DNA of 64,000 nucleotides from Bordetella genomosp. 10 (GCF_002261225.1 NZ_NEVM01000002.1:620001-684000), one strand, 5' to 3'. Numbered from the stretch's first letter, positions 35,281 to 43,937 are shown. Numbers and translations: made by a program. Notes: generated from the letters alone by a model not told the origin.

Positions 35281-37152
35281 TTATCGGAGAAAACCGAGGG
35301 AAATCCACGGCACGGCCGCGACCAGCAGGATGCCGACCAGCAGCGCGAACATATAGCCGACGATGGGGCGGATGCCCGCGTCGGGATTGACCCGGGCGAT
35401 GGCGCAGGCCGAGTAGTAGCCGACGCCCAGCGGCGGCGCGAACAGGCCCAGGCCCATGGAGAGAATGACGACCATGGCGTAGTGGACTTCATGGATGCCC
35501 AGCTCCCGGGCGATGGGAAACAGCAGCGGTCCGAACAGCACGATGGCGGGGATGCCTTCGAGCACGGCGCCCAGGATCGCGAAGGCCACGATGGAGACGA
35601 GCAGGAAGCCCATCGCGCCGCCGGGCAGTTGCTGCATCATGGTCGCCAGGCTCTGCGAGAAGCCCGATTGCGTCAGCCCCCAGGCCATGGCCGTGGCGGT
35701 GCCGATGATGAACAGGATGGCCCCGGAGAGCGAGGCGGTGCTGACGAGCATGCGGCCGATCTGGTTCCACGCGAATTGGCGATAGAAAAGCAGCCCGACC
35801 AGCACGCTGTAGACGATGCCCAGCGTCGATACCTCGGTCGCGGTCGCCACGCCTTCCACGACGGCGGCGCGGATGATGAAGGGCAGGGCGAGGGCGGGCA
35901 AGGCGACCAGGAAGAGCTTGAGCACCTGCTTGCGCGGGGTGCGCGGCACGTGGCTCAAGTCCTCGTGCCGATACCGCCGCCACACCATGCCGCACAGCAC
36001 GATGCCCAAGACGACGGCGGGCAGCAAGCCGCCCGTGAACAGCGCGGCGATGGAAACGCCCGTCACCGACCCCACCGTGATCAGCACCAGACTCGGCGGC
36101 ACGGTCTCGGTCTGGGCGCCGGTGGCGGACAGCAGCGCCACCAGGTCTCCCTCCTGCGCCCCCCTGCGCTTCATCTCCGGGAACAGCGCCGGCGCGATGG
36201 CCGCCATGTCGGCCGCCTTGGAGCCGGAGATGCCGGACACCAGGTACATCGCGCCGATCAGGACGTAGGACAGGCCGCCCCGCACGTGCCCGAGCAGGCT
36301 GGCCAGGAATTCGATCATCGCCTTCGCCATGCCCGTCATCTCGATCAGCAGGCCGAGGAAGACGAACAGGGGCACGGCGAGGAGGATGAGGTGGGACATC
36401 CCCTCGTCGATCCGCCCGACCAGCACCGGCAGCGGCGTGCTGGTCGTCAGGGCCAGGTAGCCGAAGGTGGCCAGGCCGAAGGAAAAGCCGATGGGCACGC
36501 CGGCGAGGACGCATACCGCCGTGACGCCGAAGAAGAAGATCAGCAGGTTCACGTTGCCGAGGTCCTCGAACGCGGCGCGCGCCAGCCAGAACGCGCCGGC
36601 GATCGCGCCGACCAGGAGCACGGCGCCGACCTGGTTTCCGAGGGTGGACCGGAGCGCCAGCCTGAAGACGGCGAACAGGCCCATCAGCGCGATGCCCGCC
36701 GGCAGCGCCGCCGCCTTCCAGATATTCGAGATGCCCAGGCCGGGCGTGGTGATGAAGGCTTCATCGCTGGCATATTCCCACGCGGGCCATATCGCCATCG
36801 CCAGCATGGCCAGGCAGGCCGCGATACCCACGGTGTCGAGCAAGGCCTGGCCGCGCGGGCCGAGCTTGTTCACCAGGGCCGTCATCCGCATGTGCTCGGA
36901 CCGGCGCAGGGCGCAGACCGACCCCAGCATCGCGAGCCAGATGAAAAGCATGGAGGCCAGCTCGTCCGACCAGACCAGCGGGCTATGGAATACGAAACGC
37001 GCGATCACGCCCGACAACAGGACGACGATCTCCACCAGGACGAGCACGGCGGCGACCGCGTCGACGGCGAACCCGAGCGCGCGTTCGAGAGGCGCGATCC
37101 ATGACGCCGCGCCCAGGCCTGCCGGGTTGCGGCCGGCGATACCGGCGTCCAT
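35281..37152 (-). CDS. TRAP transporter, fused DctQ-DctM permease
   Basis: A 623-residue fusion of the small (DctQ, four helices, about 25-170) and large (DctM, twelve helices, about 190-620) membrane subunits of a tripartite periplasmic transporter that imports organic acids with sodium. The DctQ half shows VWSDELASMLFIWLAMLGS. The DctM half shows VPLFVFLGLLIEMTGMAKAMIEF and SGISGSKAADMAAIAPALFPEMKRRG. ATG 37152 overlaps the ligase stop (TGATG), so the open frame further upstream is shadow. The DctP gene is three genes upstream in the same run, completing the transporter. Confidence 0.94.
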   Translation of the reverse strand: MDAGIAGRNPAGLGAASWIAPLERALGFAVDAVAAVLVLVEIVVLLSGVIARFVFHSPLVWSDELASMLFIWLAMLGSVCALRRSEHMRMTALVNKLGPRGQALLDTVGIAACLAMLAMAIWPAWEYASDEAFITTPGLGISNIWKAAALPAGIALMGLFAVFRLALRSTLGNQVGAVLLVGAIAGAFWLARAAFEDLGNVNLLIFFFGVTAVCVLAGVPIGFSFGLATFGYLALTTSTPLPVLVGRIDEGMSHLILLAVPLFVFLGLLIEMTGMAKAMIEFLASLLGHVRGGLSYVLIGAMYLVSGISGSKAADMAAIAPALFPEMKRRGAQEGDLVALLSATGAQTETVPPSLVLITVGSVTGVSIAALFTGGLLPAVVLGIVLCGMVWRRYRHEDLSHVPRTPRKQVLKLFLVALPALALPFIIRAAVVEGVATATEVSTLGIVYSVLVGLLFYRQFAWNQIGRMLVSTASLSGAILFIIGTATAMAWGLTQSGFSQSLATMMQQLPGGAMGFLLVSIVAFAILGAVLEGIPAIVLFGPLLFPIARELGIHEVHYAMVVILSMGLGLFAPPLGVGYYSACAIARVNPDAGIRPIVGYMFALLVGILLVAAVPWISLGFLR

Positions 37153-38741
37153 CACGCCGCCTCCCGGATGTCGCCGCGTTCCAGCAGCAGGCGCTTCACG
37201 TCTTTCTTCGTCACCTTGCCGTAGCCGGATTTCGGCAGCGCATCCCAGAAGAAGAATTGCCGCGGCCAGCGGTAGCGCGCGCAGCGGCCGTCGAGGTGTT
37301 GCAGCAGCTCGGCATCGCTCACGGGCGGGGCGCCGTCCTGCCGCACGACGACGGCGACGCCGATCTCGCCCCACTTCGGATCGGGCACGCCGAGCACGGC
37401 GACTTCCGCGACACCGGGATGCATGAGCAGGATCTCTTCCACTTCCCGCGGATAGACGTTGGAGCCGCCGGAGATGTACATGTCCGACTCCCGGCCGGTG
37501 ATGTAGAGCAATCCGCGCTCGTCCATCCGCCCCAGGTCCCCCGTGTGGAACCAGCCGCCGCGCAGCGCCTTCTCGGTCGCCACGGGATTGTCGTGATAGC
37601 CGGAGAACACCGCGGGCCCGCGGCAGCAGATCTCGCCCACCGTGCCCACCGGAACGGGCTGCAATTGCTCGTCCAGGATGGCCACTTCCATGCCGGTGCG
37701 CGGCCTGCCGCAGGAACCGACGTTGGCGTCGGGATCGTCGTCGTCGGCCGAATGCATGGCGGGCGGCAGTATGGTGATGCAGCCGGTCACTTCGCCCAGC
37801 CCGAAATACTGCACCAGCACCTTGCCCAGCTTCCGCAAGGCGAGCTTCTGGTCGGCCCGGTACATGGGCGCGCCGGCGTAGATGACGTATCGCAGCGAAC
37901 CATGGTCGTACTTGTCGACGGCCGGATGCTCGACCAGCATCTTGACGATGGTGGGCACGGTGAACAGGTTGCTCACGCGATGCGTCTGCACCAGTTGCCA
38001 GAAAACTTCCGGATCCAGTTTCTCGCTGGGCAGCAACACCGTGGCCGCGCCCCGGGCGACGTTGAGCAACGCGTGGATGCCCGCGCCATGGGACAGCGGC
38101 GCGACGGCGATGGAGCAGTCGTTCTCGTTCGTGCCCGGGATCAGGTCGGCCAGGTGGTTGGTCACCACGAAAGCCATTTGCCCATGCGTCAGGATGCCGG
38201 CCTTCGGTTTTCCGGTGGTGCCGGAGGTATAGAAGAACCACAGCGGATCGTCGTAGCCGACCGTGGCGGCCACCGGCCGCTGGCCCCGATAACGTTCGAC
38301 GAGCCCTTCGTAGGCATGTTCGCCCGGACGCGGCGAGCCGATGCACACCACGTGCTCGACGGCGGGCGAGGCCGCGCGCACCGCTTCCACGTGCTCGGTG
38401 AAATCCGCGTCGTAGAGCATGGCCTTGGCGCCGCTGGAGGCGCCCAGATAGGCGACCTCGGGCGGCGTCAGGCGAAAGTTCGTCGGCACCCAGACGCAGC
38501 CCAGGCGGAAGGCGATCCAGCAGCTCTCGAACAACTGCAGGTTGTTGCGCGACTGCACGAGTATCCTGTCGCCCTTGCACAGGCCCAGCTCGCGCAGCGC
38601 CGCCACCATGGCGTCCACGCGTTCGTCGATTTCGCGCCACGTCCATCGCTGCTCGCCCTGGATCACGCCGCTGCGTTCGGGGAACAACCGCGCCGTTTGG
38701 CGCAGCAGCGACCCGAGGTTCATCACCTGCGCCGCGTTCAT
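37152..38741 (-). CDS. AMP-forming acyl-CoA synthetase
   Basis: Activates a carboxylic acid to its CoA thioester through an acyl-AMP. The 529-residue ANL-superfamily enzyme has the phosphate loop YTSGTTGKPK (171-180), the A5 motif YFGLGE, the A7/A8 hinge GDLGRMDERGLLYITGRESD, and the catalytic lysine in SGYGK (Lys509). Acyl-binding-pocket residues cannot be assigned. It overlaps the thiolase gene by 4 bp and the permease gene by 1 bp, so all are co-translated. The likely substrate is the acid imported by the TRAP system. Confidence 0.92.
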   Translation of the reverse strand: MNAAQVMNLGSLLRQTARLFPERSGVIQGEQRWTWREIDERVDAMVAALRELGLCKGDRILVQSRNNLQLFESCWIAFRLGCVWVPTNFRLTPPEVAYLGASSGAKAMLYDADFTEHVEAVRAASPAVEHVVCIGSPRPGEHAYEGLVERYRGQRPVAATVGYDDPLWFFYTSGTTGKPKAGILTHGQMAFVVTNHLADLIPGTNENDCSIAVAPLSHGAGIHALLNVARGAATVLLPSEKLDPEVFWQLVQTHRVSNLFTVPTIVKMLVEHPAVDKYDHGSLRYVIYAGAPMYRADQKLALRKLGKVLVQYFGLGEVTGCITILPPAMHSADDDDPDANVGSCGRPRTGMEVAILDEQLQPVPVGTVGEICCRGPAVFSGYHDNPVATEKALRGGWFHTGDLGRMDERGLLYITGRESDMYISGGSNVYPREVEEILLMHPGVAEVAVLGVPDPKWGEIGVAVVVRQDGAPPVSDAELLQHLDGRCARYRWPRQFFFWDALPKSGYGKVTKKDVKRLLLERGDIREAA

Positions 38742-39898
38742 GCCGCCTCCAGGATGCTCAGGTAGTTCGCGACGGCGGCGCCTCCCATGTTGAAGACCGC
38801 GCCGAGACGCGCGTGAGGAATCTGCATGGCGCCCGCCTCGCCGGCGAGCTGCATGGCCATCATCACGTGCTGCGATACGCCCGTGGCCCCGATGGGGTGG
38901 CCGCGCGACTTCAGGCCGCCCGAGGGATTGACCGGCAGTCTTCCGTCCTTTGCGGTGACGCCGTCGAGGATGACCCGCGCGCCCTGGCCGTGCGGCGCGA
39001 GCCCCATGGCTTCATATTCCAGCAGTTCGGCGATGGTGAAGCAGTCGTGCGTCTCGACCACGTGCAGGTCGTCCAGCGCGACCCCGGCTTGCGCCAGCCC
39101 GCGCGACCAGGCCAGCGCCGCGCCTTCGAAACGCGTGGGATCGCGGCGCGACAGGGGCAGGAATTCGTTGACTTGCGCCCGCGCGCGCCAGCGGATGGCA
39201 CTGTGTCCGGGGCGCGGCTCCATCGACAGGACCAGCGCGGCGGCGCCGTCGGACACCAGCGAGCAGTCGGAACGCTTCAACGGACCCGCGACCGGCGGAT
39301 TCTTGTCGGACGCGTTGCGGCAGAAGTCGAATCCCAGGTCCCGCCGCATGTGCGCATAGGGGTTGTCGACGCCGTTGCGATGGTTCTTCGCCGCGATGGC
39401 GGCGAGCGCGTCGGACTGGTCGCCGAAACGCTCGAAGTAGGTGCCGGCGATATCGCCGAACACGCCGGCGAAACCGCCCGGCTTGTCGGCTTCTTCCTTC
39501 ACGTAGGAGCATTTCAGCAGGACCTCGCCGATCTGCGGGCCGGGCAGCGTATTCATCTTCTCGAAGCCGACGACCAGCGCGTGCCGGATCCGCCCGCTTT
39601 GCAGCGCGTCCAGGGCCGCCCAGATGGCCGCGGAGCCCGTCGCGCAGGCGTTTTCCAGGCGCACGGCGGGCGTGTGCCGGAATTCGGGCATGGCGACGCC
39701 GGCGAGCGAGGCGCTGAAGTCCTGCGGCACGAAGCCGCCATTGAAGGTGCCGACGAAAATGCCGTCGATGTCGGACGCTTCGACGCCCGCGCGCTCCAGG
39801 GCGGGATGCACCGCATCCCGGAACAGTTGTTCCAGGTCGATCTGGTCGAGTTTGCCGAAGGGCGTATGGCCCCAGCCGATGATATGAGGTACGGGCAT
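38738..39898 (-). CDS. Thiolase-family protein (SCP2-thiolase-like)
   Basis: A 386-residue thiolase fold. Active-site Cys85 in ENACATGSAA, His284 in VETHDCFTIAELLEYEAMGL and His334 in GGLKSRGHPIGATG are present. The usual C-terminal catalytic cysteine motif (CxG) is replaced by FNMGGAAVANYL. This pattern is that of SCP2/lipid-transfer-type thiolases, often paired with an OB-fold DUF35 protein, which is absent here. It probably cleaves or condenses a branched or cyclic 3-oxoacyl-CoA. Overlaps the ligase start by 4 bp (ATGA). Confidence 0.88.
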   Translation of the reverse strand: MPVPHIIGWGHTPFGKLDQIDLEQLFRDAVHPALERAGVEASDIDGIFVGTFNGGFVPQDFSASLAGVAMPEFRHTPAVRLENACATGSAAIWAALDALQSGRIRHALVVGFEKMNTLPGPQIGEVLLKCSYVKEEADKPGGFAGVFGDIAGTYFERFGDQSDALAAIAAKNHRNGVDNPYAHMRRDLGFDFCRNASDKNPPVAGPLKRSDCSLVSDGAAALVLSMEPRPGHSAIRWRARAQVNEFLPLSRRDPTRFEGAALAWSRGLAQAGVALDDLHVVETHDCFTIAELLEYEAMGLAPHGQGARVILDGVTAKDGRLPVNPSGGLKSRGHPIGATGVSQHVMMAMQLAGEAGAMQIPHARLGAVFNMGGAAVANYLSILEAA

Positions 39899-39931
39899 GT
39901 CAGGTCCTTGTCGAATCGGGGTGCGGGGATG

Positions 39932-40942
39932 TCAGGCGAGCTTGCCGACGGCGGCTTCGAGCTGTCCCCAGGCTTCGCCGCCGAATTTGGTTTTCCACTC
40001 CGCGTAGAACCTGGCTTCCTGTAGCGCGGCGCGGAAGGCCGCGGTGTCCGGCTTGTTGAATGCCAGGCCCTTGGCGGTCAGGTCCTGCTGCAGGGAAGCC
40101 GCCAGCTTTTCGCTGTCCTCGCGTTGCGCCAGCGCGGCATCGTTGAAGTGCCGGTTGACGCTGTCGCGCAGCGTCGGGGGCAGCGCCTCGAAAGCGCGCT
40201 TGTTGCCCAGCAGCCAATAGCCGTCCCAACCATGATTGGTCAGCGCGCAGCACTTCTGCACTTCATAGAGCTTGCCGGTGGCGATGATGGCCAGCGGGTT
40301 CTCCTGCGCCTCGATCACCTTGGTCTGGAGCGAGCTATAGAGTTCGTTGAAATTGATCGGCGTCGGCGCCGCCTTCAGTTGCTTGAAGAGGGACACCAGC
40401 AGCGGCGCCGGCGGCACGCGGATCTTCATGTCGACCAGGTCGCCGGGACCGCCGATGGGCTTGTTCGACGTCAGTTGGCGGAAGCCGTTGTCCCAGACCT
40501 TGTCGAAGACGACGAGGTTGGCCTTGGAAATATAGGAACGGATGTACTTCCCGAGGTCGCCGTCCATGGCTTTCCAGACCGTGGGATAGTCGGGAAACGC
40601 GAAGCCGACGCTGTTCAGCGACGCCATCGGCACCAGGTTGGCGAGGATGAGCCCGGGCAGGGTCAGCAACTCGATGCCGCCGGAACGCACCTGGCTCAGC
40701 ATGTCCGTGTCGGATCCCAATTGCCCGCTGGGAAAGACGCGGATATTGACCTTGCCGCCCGTCTCCGCCTTCACCTTTTCCGCGGCCTCGGTCAGGCGGA
40801 CGGCGATGGGATGCGTCACGGGAACATTGGTGCCCACCTTGTAATTGAAGCTGGCCGGCTGCGCGTAGGCGCTTCGGCCGGCGATGCCGGCCAGGCCCGC
40901 GGCGGCCGTCGCCTTCAGCATGCTGCGTCGCGTAAGGTTCAT
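39932..40942 (-). CDS. TRAP transporter DctP substrate-binding protein
   Basis: A 336-residue periplasmic receptor. Its signal, NLTRRSMLKATAAAGLAGIAG, has a twin-arginine pattern and ends near YAQPA, suggesting Tat export of a folded protein. The DctP domain follows: VTHPIAVRLTEAAEKVKAETGGKVNIRVFPSGQLG is the classic beginning, and LVDMKIRVPPAPL carries the conserved arginine that binds the carboxylate. A strong aaggag site precedes the ATG. With the fused permease downstream it forms a complete TRAP system; the ligand is an organic acid of unknown identity. Confidence 0.93.
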   Translation of the reverse strand: MNLTRRSMLKATAAAGLAGIAGRSAYAQPASFNYKVGTNVPVTHPIAVRLTEAAEKVKAETGGKVNIRVFPSGQLGSDTDMLSQVRSGGIELLTLPGLILANLVPMASLNSVGFAFPDYPTVWKAMDGDLGKYIRSYISKANLVVFDKVWDNGFRQLTSNKPIGGPGDLVDMKIRVPPAPLLVSLFKQLKAAPTPINFNELYSSLQTKVIEAQENPLAIIATGKLYEVQKCCALTNHGWDGYWLLGNKRAFEALPPTLRDSVNRHFNDAALAQREDSEKLAASLQQDLTAKGLAFNKPDTAAFRAALQEARFYAEWKTKFGGEAWGQLEAAVGKLA

Positions 40943-40984
40943 GGGTTTGTCTCCTTTGGTTTTATGAGGCGCGGTGAATGGCGT

Positions 40985-41782
40985 TCAGGCGCAGCGCGCG
41001 GTCAATCCGCCGTCGACGACCAAGGTCGTCCCGGTGATGTAGCGGGCCTCGTCGCTCGCCAGGAACAGGGCGGCGTAGGCGGTGTCCCAGGCGTCGCCCA
41101 TCTTGCCGGTGGGCGAGATCCTGTCGCGCTGCTCGATCATCGAATCGACGTCGCCGCCATAGGATTTGGACAAGGGCTCGCGGATGAGGGGCGTGTTCAT
41201 GAGGCCGGGCAGCACGCAGTTGGCGCGGATGCCGTCGGCCGCGTACTGGACGGCGGTGTTCGACGTCATCGCCACCATGGCCGCCTTGGCCGCGCTGTAG
41301 GCCAGGTAGGGGAAGCCGATCCAGCGCAGGGCGGCGATCGAGGCGATATTGACGATCGCGCCCTGCTTGCGCGCCAGCATGTGCGGGATGACGTGCTTGC
41401 AGGTCAGGAAGACGCTGGTCTGGTTGACGGCGATGACGCGGTTCCAGCTTTCCTCGGACGTCTCGACGGGGCCGCCCGTTTCGACGATGCCGACGTTGTT
41501 GTGCAGGACGTCGACGCGGCCATAGGCCTGCACGCAGGCCTCGACCATGCGCTGGACGTCGTCGCCGTTCGAGACGTCCGCCCGGAAGGCCGTGCAGCGG
41601 CCCCCTTCGCCCTCGATGACTTTCTGCGTTTCCTGGGCCGCCTCCAGGCGATAGTCGACGGCGAACACGCTGGCGCCTTCTCGCGCGTACAGCGCGGCGG
41701 CGGCCTTGCCGTTCCCCCATCCGGGGCCGGAACTGCCGGCGCCCGTGACGAGCACCACCTTGTCCTTCATGCGGTCTGCCAT
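40985..41782 (-). CDS. SDR oxidoreductase, first gene of the TRAP-ligase operon
   Basis: A 265-residue classical SDR. The glycine-rich loop is longer than usual (TGAGSSGPGWGNGKAAA, about 13-29). NNVG replaces NNAG, and catalytic YxxxK is in AYSAAKAAM near residue 165. The C-terminus ends ITGTTLVVDGGLTARC. It should oxidise a hydroxyacyl or hydroxyacid intermediate, or reduce a ketone. It heads the minus-strand operon, divergent from an IclR regulator gene, and has an aggag ribosome site. Confidence 0.9.
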   Translation of the reverse strand: MADRMKDKVVLVTGAGSSGPGWGNGKAAAALYAREGASVFAVDYRLEAAQETQKVIEGEGGRCTAFRADVSNGDDVQRMVEACVQAYGRVDVLHNNVGIVETGGPVETSEESWNRVIAVNQTSVFLTCKHVIPHMLARKQGAIVNIASIAALRWIGFPYLAYSAAKAAMVAMTSNTAVQYAADGIRANCVLPGLMNTPLIREPLSKSYGGDVDSMIEQRDRISPTGKMGDAWDTAYAALFLASDEARYITGTTLVVDGGLTARCA

Positions 41783-42039
41783 GCCTTGTCTCCTGTTTGG
41801 ATTTATTCACTATATGAACCTGTATGGCGCAGGTCCTGATGTTATGGCCGTGAAATCGTAGGCCAATCGCGCAACCACGGGCGCGCTTTTATGGGGGTTT
41901 AAGGAAAAAGTGGTCCACAGTGTGACCCTGTCCCCGGCGACGATGGGAGAGGGCGGGTTTAGAATATGAACCTTGATATGAACGATGCACGATGAACGAT
42001 GAACGATGCCTGCCGGCCTGCGGCAACGGGGGGGAGCTG
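41783..42039. promoter_or_regulatory. Divergent promoter region, SDR operon / IclR
   Basis: A 257-bp gap. The 10-mer atatgaacct occurs twice in direct orientation (41812-41821 and 41964-41973) with a related gatatgaacg at 41975. acctg / caggt arms around 41818-41834 could form a small hairpin. These are the best candidates for IclR boxes. Confidence 0.55.
41984..42011. repeat. 7-bp tandem array upstream of the IclR gene
   Basis: Units gatgcac, gatgaac, gatgaac and gatgcct in 7-base register, ending 28 bp before the IclR start. Several ATGs inside the array create competing in-frame or out-of-frame starts. Confidence 0.75.
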
Positions 42040-42903
42040 ATGGCGCAACAGCAGAAGGCGCAACCGAAAACGACGCAACAGAAAACGCCACCACCGAAAA
42101 CGCCGCCACCGCATTCAGTCGAGACCGCCCAGACGGGCGGCGCCCAGACCCTCAGGCGCGGCCTCGCCGTCCTGCGGCTGTTGACGCAGATCGGCCCTTC
42201 CGGCTTGCGCATGCTGGAGATCACGCGCCGCCTGGATCTCAACAAGGCGACCGTGATCCGCTTGACCAAGACCCTGGTCGAAGAGGGCTTCGTATTGCAT
42301 GACCGCCAGTCCGGACGCTACCGGCTCGGCCCGGAAGCCTTTGCCGTCGGCCTGGCGGCCGAGGCCAGCTATGAATTGCAGCGGCTGGCGGCCCCGACCT
42401 TGCGCGCCCTGGCCAACGAGTCCGGGGACACCGTGTTCTTTGCCGTGCTGCATGGCTACGAAAGCATCTGCCTGTCCCGCGACGAAGGCGACTTCCCGAT
42501 CCGAAACCAGTTGATCAAGCCCGGCGACCGCTGGCTCCTGGGCGTCGGCGCCGGCGCGACGGCCTTGCTCGCGGCGCTTTCCGACAAGGAGATCGAGGAC
42601 GCGCTCGCGCGCACGGCCGAGATCCGGGCCCGGCGGTTTCCCCGCTGCACCGACGCGGTCATCCACAAGCTGATCGCGGAGACGCGCGAATGGGGCTATT
42701 GCGTCAACCCCGGGCTGGTGCTGGAGGATAGCTGGGCGGTGGGCGTGGCGGTCTATGACTTCGAAGGGCGGCCGGTGGCGTCGATCAGCATCGCGGCCAT
42801 CAAGTCCAGGCTGGGCGCTTCCCGCAGCGCGATCCTGGGCAACCGCCTGATGCTGGCGAGCAGGGCCTTGACCGAACTCCAGGCGCGCGAGAAGAGCGCC
42901 TGA
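42040..42903 (+). CDS. IclR-family regulator of the SDR-TRAP-ligase operon
   Basis: A 287-residue IclR regulator. After a repetitive leader, the winged helix (RGLAVLRLLTQIGPSGLRMLEITRRLDLNKATVIRLTKTL, about 37-76) and the effector-binding domain (about 100-280; GDTVFFAVLHGYESICLSRDEG) are intact. ATG 42040 has a gggggag ribosome site, so the upstream ATG at 41992 is less likely. Residues 3-22 come from a 15-bp coding repeat (KTPPP-like units). Divergent from the six-gene catabolic run, which it should control in response to the substrate or a CoA intermediate. Confidence 0.9.
   Translation: MAQQQKAQPKTTQQKTPPPKTPPPHSVETAQTGGAQTLRRGLAVLRLLTQIGPSGLRMLEITRRLDLNKATVIRLTKTLVEEGFVLHDRQSGRYRLGPEAFAVGLAAEASYELQRLAAPTLRALANESGDTVFFAVLHGYESICLSRDEGDFPIRNQLIKPGDRWLLGVGAGATALLAALSDKEIEDALARTAEIRARRFPRCTDAVIHKLIAETREWGYCVNPGLVLEDSWAVGVAVYDFEGRPVASISIAAIKSRLGASRSAILGNRLMLASRALTELQAREKSA
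42046..42105 (+). repeat. 15-bp x4 coding repeat in the IclR N-terminus
   Basis: Units caacagcagaaggcg, caaccgaaaacgacg, caacagaaaacgcca and ccaccgaaaacgccg encode five-residue Gln/Lys/Pro-rich units before the DNA-binding domain. Frame is preserved whatever the copy number. Confidence 0.85.
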
Positions 42904-42904
42904 A

Positions 42905-42946
42905 GTTTCAGGCCGGTCGTTTCAGGCCGGTCGTTTCATCATGTCG
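42905..42946. repeat. 14-bp tandem repeat after the IclR stop
   Basis: Two exact copies of gtttcaggccggtc and a diverged third start one base after the IclR TGA, in the gap before the converging PhyH gene. Confidence 0.85.
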
Positions 42947-42998
42947 GTTCAAGGACTCCGCGCGACGACACCTGGCGGCATACCCGCTCCCGGAAGCC

Positions 42999-43796
42999 TC
43001 ACGCGGTCGCCAGATGCTCGTCGGCGTAGCGCGAGAGCGCGTCGTCCGCGCCCTTCTCGACGGGCGTGAAATCCCGGTGCGCGATGAAATCCGGACGCGT
43101 CGGATTGCGTAGCGCGTTCGACACCGCCGACAGGGTCAGGTACACGATGCGCCGCGGATAGGGCGTGATGTTGCCGGCCGAGGCGTGCAGGATGTTCGCA
43201 TGGAACATGAGCACGCCGCCGGCCTTGCCCGTGGGCGCGACGATGCCGTCTTTTTCCACCAGGCGGGTGATCGTTTCGTTGTCGGGCGTCCATAGCGGAT
43301 ACGACGTCGTCTTCAGGTCGTGCGCCGATTCCAGTTCGCCCGCCTTGTGGCTGCGCGGCACGATCATCAGCGGGCCGTTGATGGGCATGACTTCGTCGAG
43401 GAAGATCGCGATGTTCATGGCCCGCGGCTCCGGCATGCCGTCGTCCTTGTGCCAGGTGGGGAAGTCCTGGTGCCATTGCCAGACGTCGCCGGCGAAGGCC
43501 GCCTTGGCGTTGATCTTGAACTGGTGGATGTACGTCCGTTCGCCGAACAACTGCTCCAGCGGTTCGACCAGGCGCGGATCGTGCACCAGCCGCTCGCACG
43601 CCTCGTTATACGTGTGGCAGGCGAAGGCGGTGCGCGGCGCGCCGTTCTTTTCGCGCCAGACCTCCTCGCGCTCCTGGCCGAGCACGTCGGCCGCGGCCTG
43701 GCGCAGCACCTCGATCTCTTTCGGGGTGAAGCATTCCGGGATGAAGATATAGCCCAGTTCGTCGAAGCGGGCCAGTTGTTCGGCGTTGAGTTCCAC
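42999..43796 (-). CDS. Phytanoyl-CoA dioxygenase (PhyH) family oxygenase
   Basis: A 265-residue Fe(II)/2-oxoglutarate-dependent hydroxylase. The iron motif is WHQDF (His109, Asp111) with the distal histidine in FHANILHASAGN (His204 most likely). RRIVYL near residue 216 supplies the 2-oxoglutarate arginine. GTG 43796 is chosen because an aaaggag site lies six bases upstream; longer in-frame starts run through the 11-bp tandem array and give a basic low-complexity leader. Substrate not evident; relatives hydroxylate acyl-CoAs, ectoine or phosphonates. It is the last gene of the minus-strand series including GntR, Bug, flavoenzyme and hydantoinase genes. Confidence 0.9.
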   Translation of the reverse strand: MELNAEQLARFDELGYIFIPECFTPKEIEVLRQAAADVLGQEREEVWREKNGAPRTAFACHTYNEACERLVHDPRLVEPLEQLFGERTYIHQFKINAKAAFAGDVWQWHQDFPTWHKDDGMPEPRAMNIAIFLDEVMPINGPLMIVPRSHKAGELESAHDLKTTSYPLWTPDNETITRLVEKDGIVAPTGKAGGVLMFHANILHASAGNITPYPRRIVYLTLSAVSNALRNPTRPDFIAHRDFTPVEKGADDALSRYADEHLATA

Positions 43797-43825
43797 TTGT
43801 GTCTCCTTTGGTCGTCTTGGTTTGT

Positions 43826-43880
43826 TTTGTTCGGACTTTGTTCGGACCTTGTCCCGGCGTTGTCCGGGCTTTGTCCGGGC
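43826..43880. repeat. 11-bp x5 tandem array upstream of the PhyH gene
   Basis: Units tttgttcggac (twice), cttgtcccggc, gttgtccgggc and tttgtccgggc in exact 11-base register. The array lies between the GntR stop and the PhyH start, so changes in copy number would alter the PhyH leader. Confidence 0.9.
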
Positions 43881-43937
43881 GCCCTCGGCCCGGCGCAACG
43901 GCGGCGCCGGGAGACCCGGGGGCAGGGTGCTGCCTTG

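Noticed and set aside
37153..38646. N-terminal extension of the DctQM frame
   Set aside because: It overlaps the whole acyl-CoA ligase gene in another frame. The start overlapping the ligase stop fits the family and translational coupling.
43826..43880. Short array considered as a CRISPR
   Set aside because: Units are only 11 bp and contiguous with no spacers, and no cas genes are in the window. The same applies to the other arrays.
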